From Pseudisothecium myosuroides (taxonomy: Eukaryota > Streptophyta > Bryopsida > Hypnales > Lembophyllaceae): a stretch of DNA of 64,000 nt. The notes beneath the pieces are model-generated. The model saw only the letters and a list, made by a program, of their open reading frames with translations. It made no database searches and was not told the DNA's origin. A program made the translations under genes and the position numbers. Positions 1 through 12,313 of the stretch are shown here, piece by piece (position 1 is the first letter of the stretch; every line of letters begins with the position of its first letter). Location: NCBI GenBank assembly GCA_951799445.1, contig OX637295.1, positions 9,610,001 through 9,674,000 on the forward strand, in the 5' to 3' direction.

Positions 1-400
1 ACTAGTATATGCAGCTTTGGTTTTGCATAACGTTTGGACAATACCTCCAAACAATTTGAAACTTTGCCACATTGTAGATCAACTACTCAAATACACATAT
101 ACCAAATTTCATCACATTCTAAGATACTGTCCGACTTTTATAGACATTTTTCTACTAGTGACTTTCTAACCCTTCTCAAGCTACCCTAGAAATTGACATA
201 CCTAGCTTTGGTTTTGCATAAAATTTGGACAGTAGCTCCAAACAATTTGAAACTTTGTCACTTTGTAGATCAGCTATTTAAATAGACACACACCAAGTTT
301 CATTAAATTTTAAGATAATGTCCAACTTTTATGATCATTTTTCCACTACTGACTTCCTAATCTTTCTTTGCTTCTTCAACCCGGTTGTATTTTGGTGCAC
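1..400. repeat. 192-bp tandem duplication
   Basis: Two diverged copies of a unit starting near 13 and 205 share the string gctttggttttgcata and then the run caaacaatttgaaactttg followed by a cactttgtagatca-like stretch. A weaker third resemblance lies near 565-650 (cattgtagatcaa). No coding potential is visible. The array may continue to the left of the window. Confidence 0.7.
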
Positions 401-1048
401 AACTCCTAGATCCTAAGTCCATTGAAGCTAAAATTTTGATACAAGCCAGAAGATAAGATAAGAAAGATACCCTAAAAGTTTCATTGCCATTGCACAAGAT
501 CTCAATAATAAAGAAGCTCCTCAAAAACGCCCTCCTTGGCTGCCTTTGAATCCAAACCCCTCTACTTCAAAGCTTCATAACTTTTTCTCCATAATAGATC
601 TAGATCTAAAACTTGGCATCATTGTAGATCAAGTGTTCAAAAACTCAGATTCAAAAGCTTGTATTCATCTAACATTCCTCCAAAGTGCAACACAAAAAAC
701 CCCTCAAATCACTGCTCCATTCAATATCAAACCTCAACAAGTATACAACTAGCACCCAAAGTGCCTCCTACACCTCCCAATACACACAAAAACAAGAGAG
801 AAAGCAAAGGACCAACCCTTGCGTCAAGTAGACCCCAAACCCCAAAAGCGGCTAGCCACCAGCTAGCCCTAATCCTACTAACCTAGGTAACAAACACTAA
901 CTAACCGGTTATCAACTGGTGGCTAGCATTAACAAATGAACTCACAACAAGCTTCTAACACAACAAGGCTCAATACTAACACACTTTCTAACAACCAAGA
1001 ATGCCTCCTTTAACTAGTAGACGGCCCACACCACGACACCGCCGACCT
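401..1048. other. Intergenic, no gene seen
   Basis: AC-rich sequence with only short ORFs. One perfect 12-bp inverted repeat, gctagccaccag at 851-862 and ctggtggctagc at 916-927, could form a hairpin. Nothing else recognised. Confidence 0.5.
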
Positions 1049-1242
1049 CCGTTTTTGGCTTTTTGTGCCATAACTTTTGTTTCTTGGCACCGATTGAAAT
1101 AAAAATTATATTCCTAAGAAGCTTATGTGTTTATCTAGCTCTATCAAAAGTTTTAGAAAATTATGATGAATATTGAGACCGTATGAACCTACCCAAAGTC
1201 GCATTTTGACCCCCCTAGGACCAATGGGATTTTAGGGGTTAA
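1049..1242. mobile_element. TTAA-family element, right-end fragment
   Basis: The last about 190 bases match the right part of the element at 36670-37848: a cataactttt(g)tt...ggcacc(g/a)att block, then aaatcgcattttg-like sequence, then ggacaatggg and the terminal ttaggggttaa. The right TTAA is at 1239-1242. The left end is not recognisable, so this is a partial copy. Confidence 0.6.
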
Positions 1243-1294
1243 AAAAGAAATGATTCGCATAGGATCCAAAAAGACGATTTCTACAGTGACCAAT

Positions 1295-1489
1295 CATTAG
1301 AAATAATTTGGGCCCTCTAAAGGGCCACAAGTTTCTACAAGTTTCCACAAGTTCTCTCGTAAGTTTTGTTGAGTTCCCAAATGTTGGAATTGCGCCATTG
1401 CAGTAGGGTGACATGGCCGAATGACGGCCACATCAGATTTTCAATTGTTTTCCCTCTTAAAATGAGATTTGAAAAATAAATAAATTTAA

Positions 1490-1557
<68 letters not shown>

Positions 1558-1618
1558 TATTGTGATTTACAGCATGGGGACCGAAACGGCCCTTTCTTGG
1601 CCCCAATCCCCTCTAATG
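1295..1618. mobile_element. MITE, CATTAGA...GGCC family
   Basis: About 324 bp with terminal inverted repeats: CATTAGAAATAATTTGGGCC on the left; the right end reads CATTAGAGGGGATTGGGGCC on the other strand. Internal gggccNNNN blocks near both ends add to the symmetry. A long TA microsatellite sits inside. Better preserved members of the same family lie at 12314-12550 and 33111-33347. Confidence 0.65.
1497..1552. repeat. (TA)n microsatellite
   Basis: About 27 uninterrupted TA dinucleotides inside the MITE at 1295-1618. It is likely to be length-variable. Confidence 0.95.
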
Positions 1619-1763
1619 CCAGTGTTCTAATGTTAAACATTTTTGTTTTATTTTTCATATTCTTCATACTCATGGACTTAAACAGCTTCATCACTGAAGA
1701 GTCCCAAGTTCCGCTTCATGAGGGGATTTAAAAAAAAAAAAAAAATCATTGTTGTCTCAAAAC

Positions 1764-1906
1764 CATTAGAAGAGATTTGGGGCCAATGTAGAGCCGTTTC
1801 AACCCTGTTTCCCTTGTTGGGAACTATAGACTACACATCTATCAAAGTTTCCAGAGTTCCCACAGTCCACAAATTTGCAGTCTTCCAGAGCCCCCAAATT
1901 TCCTGT
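1764..1906. mobile_element. Short or degraded MITE, CATTAGA family
   Basis: Begins CATTAGAAGAGATTTGGGGC, then gagccgtttcaa, as in the copy at 12314. The other end (ccagagcccccaaatttcctg) is an imperfect inverted match. It lies about 145 bp downstream of the related element at 1295-1618. Confidence 0.5.
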
Positions 1907-1918
1907 ACTGTATTTGGT

Positions 1919-2649
1919 TGTTTGCTTTGATAAATGGACTTTGGTTCAATGGTCATGTGACTCGTTTCATATAAGGTAGAACTGCCTAATTCCGTCAGTG
2001 ATTCAATTCCGTGATCTAGAGCTTGGTCCCAATTCCGTCAGAAAAACATGCAAATTCGCTTTAGATTCTGACAAGAGTAGTTTATTAATGCTATTAAAAG
2101 ATAATGTGTCAACTAATGATTGGTAGATCATCAAGTGCTATTGGATACATTGAAAAGCGGTATTGAGTTGTAAGAGGACGTTTGTGAATCCAGTCTAGTG
2201 GCGGTTGTGCAATTTCACTTTAGAAATTCACGGGAAATTACAATTTTTATCAAAAAAATTATAATTCCACTTGGGTTTGACTCCTGAAACAAAAGCCTCT
2301 GAAAAATATGTGTCTTTCCTAGAGTTGGCCCCAATATAGTTAGATTGCGAATCAGGGTGGTAATGGATAGTTCTACCTTAATCCTCGCTGTTCAGAGAGG
2401 ACCCAAGTGTGCGTAACAGTGGCCATGGAAGTGCGGAGCACCAGGCTGGCCACCGGACTTTGGGCCCTGAAATTTAGGGTTTTCATGTTGCCTCACTGGG
2501 TCTTGTATTCCTCAGTGTACCGTCAGATTGAATGTGGACAACAGGACATCCCTCAGGAAACGGAGGGGCTGAATCCCCACAATTGTCGTGATTTGGTCTG
2601 GCTTTCTTGGCATGGGAAGGAACTGATGAATGCTCTTATTTTTGTTTCA

Positions 2650-2683
<34 letters not shown>

Positions 2684-3133
2684 AAATTCTCGTATTTTTT
2701 GAAATTTTAATTTGGAAAAAAAAAATTGAAAAATTCATTGATTTCATCTACCCTACGTGTAGGTCAGTTTTCGTAAATAACTAGGGAAACTTTGGAACAT
2801 GTCTAAATTCTTAAAAATTGTGCAACTATTTCTGAAAATAATCTGAAATAAATTCATTGTTGCTAATTTTGAATCCCCAAAAAATATTCTTGAGAAAATT
2901 TAGGAAAAGGAACACATTTAGGTATGAATAGAAAAAATCAATCCAAAATTAGGAATGTCAAAAAATTAGGAAGAGCAAAGTGCCAAAAGCCAAAAAAAAT
3001 CAAATCAAGCTGCCAAACTGTCCATTTTCCAAAATTAAATTATTTCAGCAAAAAGCTCGTGTCAAATTTGACATGAACGTAGGACTATGACTCAAGTGTT
3101 TATTTTTTAGGGGATTTTATTACTCTACACAAG
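1919..3133. other. AT-rich intergenic DNA
   Basis: No gene recognised. It contains a poly-T run of about 27 bases (2650-2676) and poly-A runs typical of decayed repeats. The short stretch 2400-2640 has more balanced base composition and a 92-codon open frame, but no recognisable protein. Confidence 0.5.
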
Positions 3134-3441
3134 TTAGAGCATGGCCATTGTTACACACTCTAGGTCTGACACTCTTCAAATGTGGATGAAAAGCGCTACA
3201 GGCCCTTCACAATATTCTCTTCACACTCAATCCTATCGTGTCAAGGAATGGCCCTTAAAATTATTATTTATCCTATATTTAGTTGTTTTATACTTTATTA
3301 TTCTTGATGAGTGGTCATTCAACTATTTATGGTCCGTGTTTGGTGAGCAAGGGTGAGGGACAATGAAATTGAGGGCCCTTCAAAATTAAATGGGAAATTT
3401 GAGCATGCCAAGTTGGGTGTGTAATGGTGGCCATGCTCTTA
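3134..3441. mobile_element. Tourist-like MITE with TTA target duplication
   Basis: The element is 3137-3438 (302 bp), flanked on both sides by TTA (3134-3136, 3439-3441). Terminal inverted repeats begin GAGCATGGCCA and continue imperfectly: ttgttacacactc on the left matches gtgtgtaatggtgg on the right. A 3-bp TTA duplication and GAGCA termini are the signature of PIF/Harbinger-derived MITEs in plants. Confidence 0.85.
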
Positions 3442-4783
3442 GGCCCAATAGTATACACCAAAAACTAGGGGCCCAAAAATTGAAAAGCTTCCCTCTCACA
3501 AGCCCTCGCATTTGTCATTGGGAAGTTCTCATTTGAAGATTATGACCTTTGGCATTTGAAATGTAGATATCAATCTCTCCAATAAAAATAAAAATAATTG
3601 CTTTTAAATGAAATTTATTTTTTGCTTCATTCTTTGACATTGAAATCAAAAGAACCTTTATAAGGTTTTGCAATATTTAGTGGAATGACATGAGGCAAAG
3701 CTTCACATGTAGAACATGTAAATTTGGAGTTAATATTAAAAATCTATGCAAAATTCTAAAATGGATATAAGCATGGTAAAGTGTTCAAAAAATGTGGTTT
3801 GCTTCATACTTCTAGAGTCATTTTTTGCTAATAGTAGGATCATCCTTTATGTTTATATGTTTTTTTATGAACTTGTTCCTTTCAATTCTAGTTACCATTG
3901 GAAACAATTTATAATTTATAATTTATTCAATATAATTAAAATTAAATTGTTTTCAATATTTTAATAATTGTGAAATAATATCATGAATATTTTAATCATA
4001 TTGAATAAATTATTATTAATATTAAATTGATCTCAAACATTCATATTTTTAATATTTATTCCAAAAATATTTAAAAATTGTGAACATTTTTAAGAATTAT
4101 ATATATAATATATCCATATATTATTATTTTTTGTGACTTATTGGAGATGTTTGGAGTAAATTATATAAATCAAGATATTTATTGTCATATTTACTTGTAG
4201 CATTTCAATTGAATTTTTTTTTAAATCTCTAAAAGTTTTATCATATAATTCCCCAAAGAATTTTCATTTCCACTAGTAGATAATGCTGTAATTTTTGTAC
4301 TTGTGCAAAAAAAACCATTTTGTTCTACTTAATTTGACCATAGAAGTACTTTTTCAACTTGCAAATTGCAATATTTTTTTTCAGCTCTAAGAAATTTTCA
4401 ATTAATTTACAACCTTGTGTATTTGAAAGGCAACAATTTTGGACGGGATACTCAATTTATCTTCTTGAGGTCAACTTTCTTTTAGTAAAATTATGACTAT
4501 TGTATAATAAATTACACTTTCATTAACCTTTGTTCATCAATAATTGATTAGTAGGTAAAATAATTGGAAATATGTGAAATCTTGAAGTCTTTAAGTCACA
4601 CTCTTATATTTATCTTTAGATTAAATGCAAAGAAAAGTAATTAATTTACTAACATACAAAATATAGTTGGTGACTTCAATCATTGCAAGGTTTGTGATCC
4701 TTCTTTGTATATGAGTTTTTTTTGCTACAAATTTGTTTATTTTACTATATACTACTGGTAATTGTACCTAAAATTGATGGCAT
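3442..4783. other. AT-rich intergenic DNA
   Basis: Very AT-rich, with many short ORFs that look random. No gene, RNA or complete element recognised. Confidence 0.5.
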
Positions 4784-5055
4784 ACATAACATTGTTAACC
4801 AACACTATAAGGGGTTCCTTTTGCTTGCACATGAAGTGAGAGCCACCCAGCATGGCACCTTCCCAACTAGCCAATGGTTATCTTGCAACTTTTCACTCAT
4901 CCATTGACACTAGCGTTGTGACTTCCAAAACTATCCAATCATTATCTACAATTTATAACTAAATTGTTTCCCATTCATCTAGAAAGGCATTATCCTTCCT
5001 CTACTCCTCCACTCCTCTAAGGAAAAATGCTTTAGGTTGGTTAAAAATGTTATGT
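4784..5055. mobile_element. MITE, ACATAACATTGTTAA family
   Basis: About 272 bp. The left end is ACATAACATTGTTAACC and the right end, on the other strand, is ACATAACATTTTTAACC. The interior aligns with 11903-12188: a CCTTTTTGCT-like block, cttgcaact, ttataactaaattg, then cattatccttcct. This is a diverged sister of the copies in the large inverted repeat. Confidence 0.7.
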
Positions 5056-5497
5056 AAACATTTGAGCATGCTTCCCAATATTAAAAAGTCTACATTTTTG
5101 TTGAATCTAGTTGGAAATCAAAAAGATATTCTGCCTAATCTTTGCATGCATTTTGTGGAAAATGTATGAATAAACTATAAAATTTCACAAGTGCTAAAAA
5201 TAGATTTATATCCTGATTAGAATTAGACCGCTTGTTTTCTATGCCGAGTGATGAAATTCTTGAAGAGTTTCCAAAAAAAGATGATGAAAGAGTTTATAAG
5301 TCCAAATAAATAAACAATTCATCACCTCTCTCTCTCTCATCTCAAATTCAGGGCAGAAATATTTATCATCTGCCAAAGTCTTTCGAAATAATCAGGTTCG
5401 CCTGCAAATCCGGAGCACTTTCACAATTGCTGCTGCATAATGTGTCATCACCCTGTTTTTCTGCCGAATTGTATGCACAATTGAAGGAAGTTTAGAA

Positions 5498-5645
5498 GCT
5501 TATCACCAGTGATCTCAAAACTGGTTCAAGGTTTTAGCCAAATGTTCATTTTTGAAAGATTTATTTTGAATTTACACTAAGGGCATGAAAGAATTAAGTA
5601 GCAACTGAGCAAAATTTAGCCAGTTTTGAGATCGCTGCTTATCAC
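5498..5645. mobile_element. 130-bp Mutator-like MITE with perfect 9-bp TSD
   Basis: The element at 5507-5636 is flanked by the identical 9-mer GCTTATCAC (5498-5506 and 5637-5645). Ends are CAGTGATCTCAAAACTGGTT and, on the other strand, AGCGATCTCAAAACTGGCTA. A 9-bp target duplication is characteristic of Mutator-like elements. Longer relatives are at 6159-6883 and 47688-48109. There is no coding capacity. Confidence 0.85.
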
Positions 5646-6149
5646 AGCTCAAAGCAATTTTTTTTTGTTTTCGGACAATTGGTTAAGGTAGGACCACCTA
5701 TACCTGATCAAATAAGCGATTTCAGAACAGATGAGGACCAGCGTGACGCAATGGAAAATTTTCTCATGCAGAGAGACAAGAAATATTAGGATTATGAATT
5801 TTTCATAATTTTATTGTCAAAATTGAAATTACTATGAATTTTGGGAGGCAAAAAGTGCTTCGAACCCATTGCCACTCTCTAGAGTCTTCCAATTCCGATC
5901 CTAGTTGAACTACTTTCCCACTCACTATTTCCTACTATCTTGCTCCCTATTTCTTGCACACTTTGGGACATGTGGCATGATTTTAATCGTCCCAAGCTTG
6001 AAAAGGAGAAAAACACACATTCCAAGGAGAAAAAAACACATACCACGCTTGGGCACCCTTCTTGATCTGAAATAGCGCATCCTACATGTTTGCCATGGCT
6101 CCATGATCTGGAATGGGTGGTTCTACCTTATGCGGCCTTCTTTCAAAAA

Positions 6150-6892
6150 CGTTGTGAGCACTGATCCCAGACCTAGTTTATGGAATTTAGTGCAATATGC
6201 TACCTAGTTCAAGGAATTTAGTGCAATATGCTACCTTCAAGACAAACTAGTGTGCCATGTGCCGTTGCCACAGCCAAAACAAAAGTATTGTAATTTTTTC
6301 TAATTTTTTTAGAGCTGAAAATAATTCAAAAAATCCATAACTTTCCCACTGTAGGTCCAAACGCCATGAAACAAAGCACATGCACCCCTCCTCGCCAAGG
6401 GCTTTCCAACAGTACCAAGAACGTGACAAATTGACACATGGGTCAAAAGATACATAATTTAGCATAATTTAGTAATTTTTATGATCCAAAAATAACTCAA
6501 AAATCTATAACTTTCTCACCGTGAGTTGGAAAGCCACGAATCAAAGCTTGTGCACCCTTCCTCACCAAGGGCTTTCCGACGATACTAAGCACGCCACTAG
6601 GGGACACATGGTCCGGGAGATCTCAACGTAACAAACAAAACAAAACAAACAGCCAAACTTAAGGTATGGACAAGTATCAACTTTGGCTACCTTGAGAGTA
6701 AGTGGCATTAGAAAAAAATAGAAAAGAAAGGATTTTGCAAGTTGTAAAGGATGATTGGGAGTACTACAACCCAAAATTGACTAAATAGATGCTAATTTTT
6801 TCCAGGATTTTCTCCAATAAACTTTTAGCTACTCAAAATTTTAAGTAGCAATGGAGCAAACTTTAGCCAATTTTGTGAACGCTAGTTGTAAG
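6150..6892. mobile_element. 725-bp Mutator-like MITE, diverged TSD
   Basis: The element at 6159-6883 begins CACTGATCCCAGACCTAGTT and ends with the same motif as the 130-bp element (aagtagcaatggagcaaa, then agccaattttgtgaacgct). Flanks CGTTGTGAG and AGTTGTAAG agree at 7 of 9 positions, an aged 9-bp duplication. The interior holds two diverged copies of a unit of about 190 bp (6300 and 6487, each with cataactttc, ccctcctc or cccttcctc, then accaagggctttcc). A fragment of this interior recurs at 60909-61120. Confidence 0.65.
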
Positions 6893-8298
6893 TTTCTTGA
6901 CTCCTTCATTTTGGAGGTTTGAATTGAAGGAGGCTAATTTTGAATATGCAATTTTGAGTATGTAATTTTTGTATGCAATTTTTGCAGGGTGGATGAAATG
7001 AGATTTTAGAAACATTGTGGCAACAATGTGTAGGCAATCATTGCAATTTGACATTTTTTAACACATTTATCCTCTTTTTTCCTATAGGCTTGAAGCTGTC
7101 CATTTTTTTTTTGAGGAAATTGGGCATTTAATTGCCTTAAAAAAAAAACTCGCACAAAGTATCTTTTCTAGTCAAGCAAATCCACATGATAAGGAGCACT
7201 TCACATTGTGGTCATGTTCCAAAGAGGCTGTCGATTTCCACCAGTGAGATTGTAAAAAAGCAAGAATTTGGCCTCTCAACCCTTTACATTAAAAGGCACA
7301 ATCCATATATCTACATGGCAAGCACTTTTTTGATCCAAGGCAACACACTCTTGAAAGAAGTTTAGGTTGGACAAGAATGAAAACCCAAACTACGGTCAAG
7401 AGGTTGTTGAATTTTAATCATAAAAAAATTGAAAACCTATTTTCAACCCATTCTTTTGGGGCTCTCAACAAACTTTGGCCACTCACTCCCATGCCTTCTT
7501 GACTTGAATGGCCACAATGTGAAGTGGCCCTAAGTTACTTCACAAATAACAAAAGAGTCTTATTGTTGAAGTTTGTGTACATGGATGCTAGAGTGTGAGC
7601 ATGAAAATGCAAACATGTGAGTCTTAAGCATATGAATGAGTAAATATTCTACAACCATTGAAGGAGCTTATAACATAAACACCTATAATATAGGTATCTA
7701 GAATATAGTGTGTTACTTTTATCACATCATGTCTGATTTTTTTTGAAAAAAATCTAATTTCCCTATTGGTTATGGCAATTTTTGAAGTACATGAAAATCT
7801 ATAAGAGCCATTGTGTGAACCATTCATTCGACAAAGTCTAAATAATTTTACATACGAGGTTCTTTTTTTTGCTTGTGAAAAAATTCAAATCAGAAATTAT
7901 AAATTTATTAAAAAATTATATTTTTTTAGAAGATTTTTGTAAATTTTGTGAATTTTAAAAGTTGAATCTTGAAAAACACATAATAATATTTAAAGTGTCA
8001 AATAGAATTTTTTTTGACAATATAGAGTTTTTGGTCTTTCAATTATGAATTTTTTTTTCTTTTTTAATATTTTTACACAATATATGATCAAAGAGTAGCT
8101 CTTAGATGCAATAATTTTCATAACTTTTGACAATGGAGTTTTAAAGTTATTGTATGATAAGTAGTTCCTTTCTCAACAAGACAAAATAGCAAGTTAGGCA
8201 ACTCAAAAGAATCATTTAATTTTTCCAAATTAATAATTTTTTCAGATTAAATAAATTGGAATTTGTTCTACAAATTGGCATTGAATCATGCCATTCTG
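6893..8298. other. AT-rich intergenic DNA
   Basis: No gene seen. Around 7570-7720 a stretch (gctagagtgtgagcatg, then tataacataaacacctataa) resembles the nested element at 42667-43092, so a decayed copy of that repeat is probably here. Confidence 0.45.
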
Positions 8299-8514
8299 TT
8301 GAACCCCTTAATGCCTCAATCCTTTTTAGAATTTTTGCACATTTTTGTTTACATCTTTGTATAGAAATATTAGTTACCACAATTTCATGAAATTGGTCAT
8401 TAAGGAAACATGTTGTCTTTTCAAGATTCAAATATTTCATTGGATGAATGAGAAGTTAGTTGGACTCAACAATTCATTGTCCAAAATTTGGATGTCAGAG
8501 CGCTTAAGGGTTAA
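8299..8514. mobile_element. Short TTAA-family element, 216 bp
   Basis: The left end TTGAACCCCTTAATGCC and right end (other strand) TTAACCCTTAAGCGC are imperfect inverted repeats of the TTAA family; the left target copy would be mutated to TTGA. The interior (gtttacatctttgtatagaaa, ccacaatttcatgaaa, ggatgaatgagaagttagtt) matches, in inverted orientation, the last part of the element ending at 46992. It looks like an internally deleted member of that subfamily. Confidence 0.55.
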
Positions 8515-9313
8515 CAAGATGAAACTAAGTTAATAGGAATCTTATTTTGCAAATACTTATTTTAAATCTCTTCTCAACAATAATACTTGAAGTTATGTGT
8601 TGAATTTGACTTTGAATTTTTTTCCAAGCAGTAGGGGCAGGGGTACATAAGGCAAAAAATTTGTACTTCAATACCACAACCATTGCAATTGACATTTTAA
8701 TTCAATTCTACATTTGAGTTATTAACAAATTAATTAGTGTTTGTAGTCATGTCGTACCTACTTTTTATTGGTATCTTTCCCAATAATGAATATGGAAAAA
8801 AATTGTTAAATTTCTTTTGTATGGATCCTTGACTTATTTACACAAAGTGATATTTTCAATACAATTGTTGAACATAAACTTTTCAAATGAAAAGAGGAAA
8901 CTTCACCACTCAAGAAGAGTTATAAATTTTGTTTTTGAAATTTAAGAATCATAATCTTGCAATTGAAAAAAGTTTTCACTGTGAAACTATAAAAGACAAT
9001 GGGCTTTAAACAAGTTAACTAATTTTTTTAGAATCTACAAGTTTTTAGAAAACAAAAAAGAAGGCTTTAACATTATTTCAAGGAAAGGTGTATATTTATT
9101 TGTTTTCAAAAAAACTTGCAATTAAATAGTAAAGATTTTATTCCTATATGTCCATGTTGCACTATATGTAAAGTTGAAGACATTTCATAATGATAATTTA
9201 AGACTATATAGATAACAATTCATAAGGTCTCTAAATGACAAAATTAGGGAGCAAATGCTTTGATACTTCTACTATATAGGTGATTTGGTTGCATTTTACA
9301 ATGCTTCAAGCAC
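8515..9313. other. AT-rich intergenic DNA
   Basis: No gene or structured repeat recognised. Confidence 0.5.
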
Positions 9314-9576
9314 AAAGTTTAGATCCTACAGTTTGTCAACAATTATCATGTGGTTATCGTTGTTTCACAGGTTTGCAAGTTAATTACAATTTATTGCATC
9401 ATTACGATGCATTACTTTGCATTGTTACAATGCAGTTGCAAGTAATCCATTGTAACGATGCAATAACGATGCAAAGTAATGCATTTTAATGATGCGATAA
9501 ATTGTAATTAACATGCAAACCCATGAAACATTGATAACCACATGATAATTGTGACAAACCATAGGGTCTAAACTTT
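9314..9576. mobile_element. 263-bp fold-back element
   Basis: The sequence is one long imperfect hairpin. AAAGTTTAGATCCTACAGTT on the left pairs with AAAGTTTAGACCCTATGGTT read from the right end, and pairing continues through ttatcatgtggttatc, tgcaagttaattacaattta and gatgcattactttgcat to the centre near 9445. The arms are about 120 bp. No clear target duplication was found, so the superfamily is open. Confidence 0.75.
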
Positions 9577-10885
9577 ATGATGTCATGCTTAGTTTTCAAG
9601 AGTACTTTAAAATTAAGAAAAATAAAAATAAAACATGGCCAATGTAAGATGAAGGTAACCACTAAAGGAGAATTATAGATAAATTCTCTAAGTAGGAGAA
9701 CTAAAATAGTGCCAAATTTTAAAAAAATAGATACTTTGATGTTTTTATTAGTAAAAATTAGGAAAGTAATTAAATAGATGAAACTATGGAAATTTGCAAC
9801 AACTCTATGGAAATGGTCATTCACCAAAAGAACCACCAAAATAATATTTTGTATGTTTTTAAATGCAAGCAAAAAGAAGCTCACTTTTTGGACTTCCACA
9901 CAACATACAATTAATTATTTTTAAAATTCCTTCAAAAAATAATTATAAGTCTACTAGAAAACCATCCTCTCCAAATTTCACCTCCAAATTAGTTATTTTT
10001 GGGTACTGATTAGTACTAAAAAATCTAAATTGGCAAGTGTAACCTAAATTGGGGGTCTATTTTTGGATAGTAAAACATTTTTGAAAATTGCAAAAAAATA
10101 TTCAAGATTTAAAATGGTCACAAGTATCTTACCTATAATCATAGAGCCAAAAAGCAAAAGTTATCCTTACAAAACAAATCAGCACACTATGTGTGACAAA
10201 AAATAATAAAGGTGTTTATTGCCATAAGTAATTGAGAATCTAGATTCTTTTTCCAATTAATTTTTTAATTTTTTTTACATGTCAAGGTACAAGTAACACA
10301 CTTATGTAGAATGATTTTTCAAAAAACTAAAAATAATTTTATATTTTGCCTATAAAATTATCAAATTTATTAGTAAATCAAATTCAAATTCAAGTAAATT
10401 TTTCCAAAATTCTTCAGTGAAGAGAATTAACATTAATTTTGAAATTTTGCAATAAAAATTTGTGAATTTAAATTTTTTTTTTGAGTGAAGTATTATTAAC
10501 TAAAATATGATTTCAAATAGTTAAGTTTTTAAAATTTACTTCAAAAATCTATAAAAAATATTAAAATTATTTTTTTGATATTTTAAAATTTATATTACAA
10601 AATTCCAAAATGAGTTTTCATTCCACTTACTAAAGAATCTTGGAAAAAATTATTTGTACTAAGAATTCTTCTACTAATAAATTTGATTAATTTATTTCTA
10701 ATTATTGATAAAATAAAGTTATATTATTTTATACAAGTGTGTTTTTTGTACCACAACATGTCTAAAATTTGTTGAAAATTTTTAGTCCCTCAATTAGCTA
10801 TAGCAATTTTGTGAGTGTATGAAACATATTGAGACCCATTGTATTGAACTGTAGGGTACCATTCAAAATGGCGTTTTTAAAACCG
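9577..10885. other. AT-rich intergenic DNA
   Basis: Nothing recognised. The 137-codon minus-strand frame near 9486-9899 overlaps the fold-back element, is dominated by Phe, Leu, Ile and Val from AT-rich sequence, and is not considered a gene. Confidence 0.5.
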
Positions 10886-11420
10886 CAGGGAAGGAAATTT
10901 CACATTTGTCAACTTTGACAGCTTCCCAAGGGCTCAAAAATTAGTCTTTGACCATGAAATTTTTAATACAACATCATTTATAAGTTAATTATATGAGTGC
11001 CAAATTTCAAGTTCAAATGATATACACAAAAAAGATATTTGAAATCTATCAACATGTATAGCCGTGAGAAAAAATTCACTACTGCCAACTTTGACACCCT
11101 CCCAAGGATTGAACTTTTTTCTTTTCCTATGAAATTTTTGGTATAGGACCTACTATATGTTAATTAAATGTGTAAAAAATTTTAAGTCCAAGAGACCCCT
11201 TAAAAATAGATATTCAAAATCTACCAACATGTGTAGTTGTGAGAAACAATTTCACTACTACCAACTTTGCCACTATCCGAAGGGTTGAATTTTTTTTTAT
11301 TTACCATAAATTTTTTATGATGAAATCAGCTCTATGTTAATAACATTTGTGCCAAATTTCAAGTTCAAAAGATTCACAAAAAAGAAGATATGCTAGTTCT
11401 ACTAATGTGTACAGCTATAG
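10855..11420. repeat. About 176-bp tandem repeat, three diverged copies
   Basis: Anchors tgtcaactttgac, tgccaactttgac and taccaactttgcc recur at about 10907, 11083 and 11259. Each is followed by a cc(c/g)aaggg block, a (g)aaatttttNNta block, gttaat, an (a)aatttcaagt(t/c)caa block and finally an aacatgt(a/g)tag or taatgtgtacag block. The start (aaaatggcgttttt, then cgcagggaaggaaattt) reappears at the end of the window (63951-64000), inside a TTAA-family element. Confidence 0.75.
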
Positions 11421-11528
11421 GAAGTAGAAAGAAGTAAAGAATGATTCAAAATAAAAAATTGTTAAGAATTTAGTAATGGATTTGAAAAATGCCAATCCCA
11501 ATGATTGCAATGTTGTAATAAACAATCT

Positions 11529-11855
11529 ATATAACATTGTTTACGCGGATTATGCATTCCCTTTGAAGAGGGATACGTCTTCCTTGGATTCCAAGGAGGA
11601 CGTTTAGTTATAATAAAAAGGCTATCATTGGCTGGCCAGTTTAGGGTCGTGTCATTGTTATGTTCTAGCTATTGGATGTGCCAATAGCTAGTTATGACTT
11701 CTGTCAGTATTGTGTTCAAGCTATTGGCTATGCATAAAGTAAACATAGATGGTGCATTGTAGGCAATACACAATTGGTTGCGCGCAACACTGGGGGCTTT
11801 GCGTTTGGGGAGGAGCAAAAGAGACCCCCTCCAACATTGCTTAACAATGTTATGT
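11529..11855. mobile_element. MITE, ACATAACATTGTTAA family (in left arm)
   Basis: Left end ataacattgtttacgc, right end (other strand) ACATAACATTGTTAAGC. It is followed, on that strand, by CAATGTTGGAGGG and a CTTTTGCTCCTCCCC block. It is absent from the homologous stretch at 40180-40210, which supports insertion. The mirror copy is 33806-34132. Confidence 0.75.
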
Positions 11856-11902
11856 ACATCTTATAATTTATTTATTTATTTAAATATTGAAAATTGAATA
11901 AG

Positions 11903-12188
11903 ATCATAACAATGTTAACCAATGCTGGAGGGATCCTTTTTGCTCTCCCCAAAAGCGGGAGTTCTCAAGCTTGGAAATTACAAAGCTACAATTAAAACGT
12001 AAGTTTGCACCCACTCACAACTTGCAACTAATGATTCGTCAACAACTCACAAAAACCCTGTCAGAGAACTCACAAAACCCAACTAATTGTTACATTCAAA
12101 TTATAACTAAATTGCCTTCCAGAAATCCCAGGAGGTATTATCCCTCCTAGAAGGGGGAAGGGATGGGCCTGTTAAACAATATTATGAT
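11903..12188. mobile_element. Second MITE, ACATAACATTGTTAA family
   Basis: Begins ATCATAACAATGTTAACC and ends, on the other strand, ATCATAATATTGTTTAAC. The subterminal caatgctggagggatccttt matches the end of the neighbouring MITE, so two family members sit about 50 bp apart. The mirror copy is 33473-33758. Confidence 0.75.
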
Positions 12189-12313
12189 AAAGGACTTCAA
12201 AGTTTATGTTAGAATATACTGAATCCATAACTGCTCGCAAACTAATTTTTTTTAATAATTTTTGACTCATTGATCAAAATGGAATGATTCAAAGCTTTCC
12301 ACATTCATGTAAC

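Noticed and set aside
9486..9899. 137-codon minus-strand hydrophobic frame
   Set aside because: AT-rich, Phe/Leu/Ile/Val-dominated and partly inside a fold-back element.
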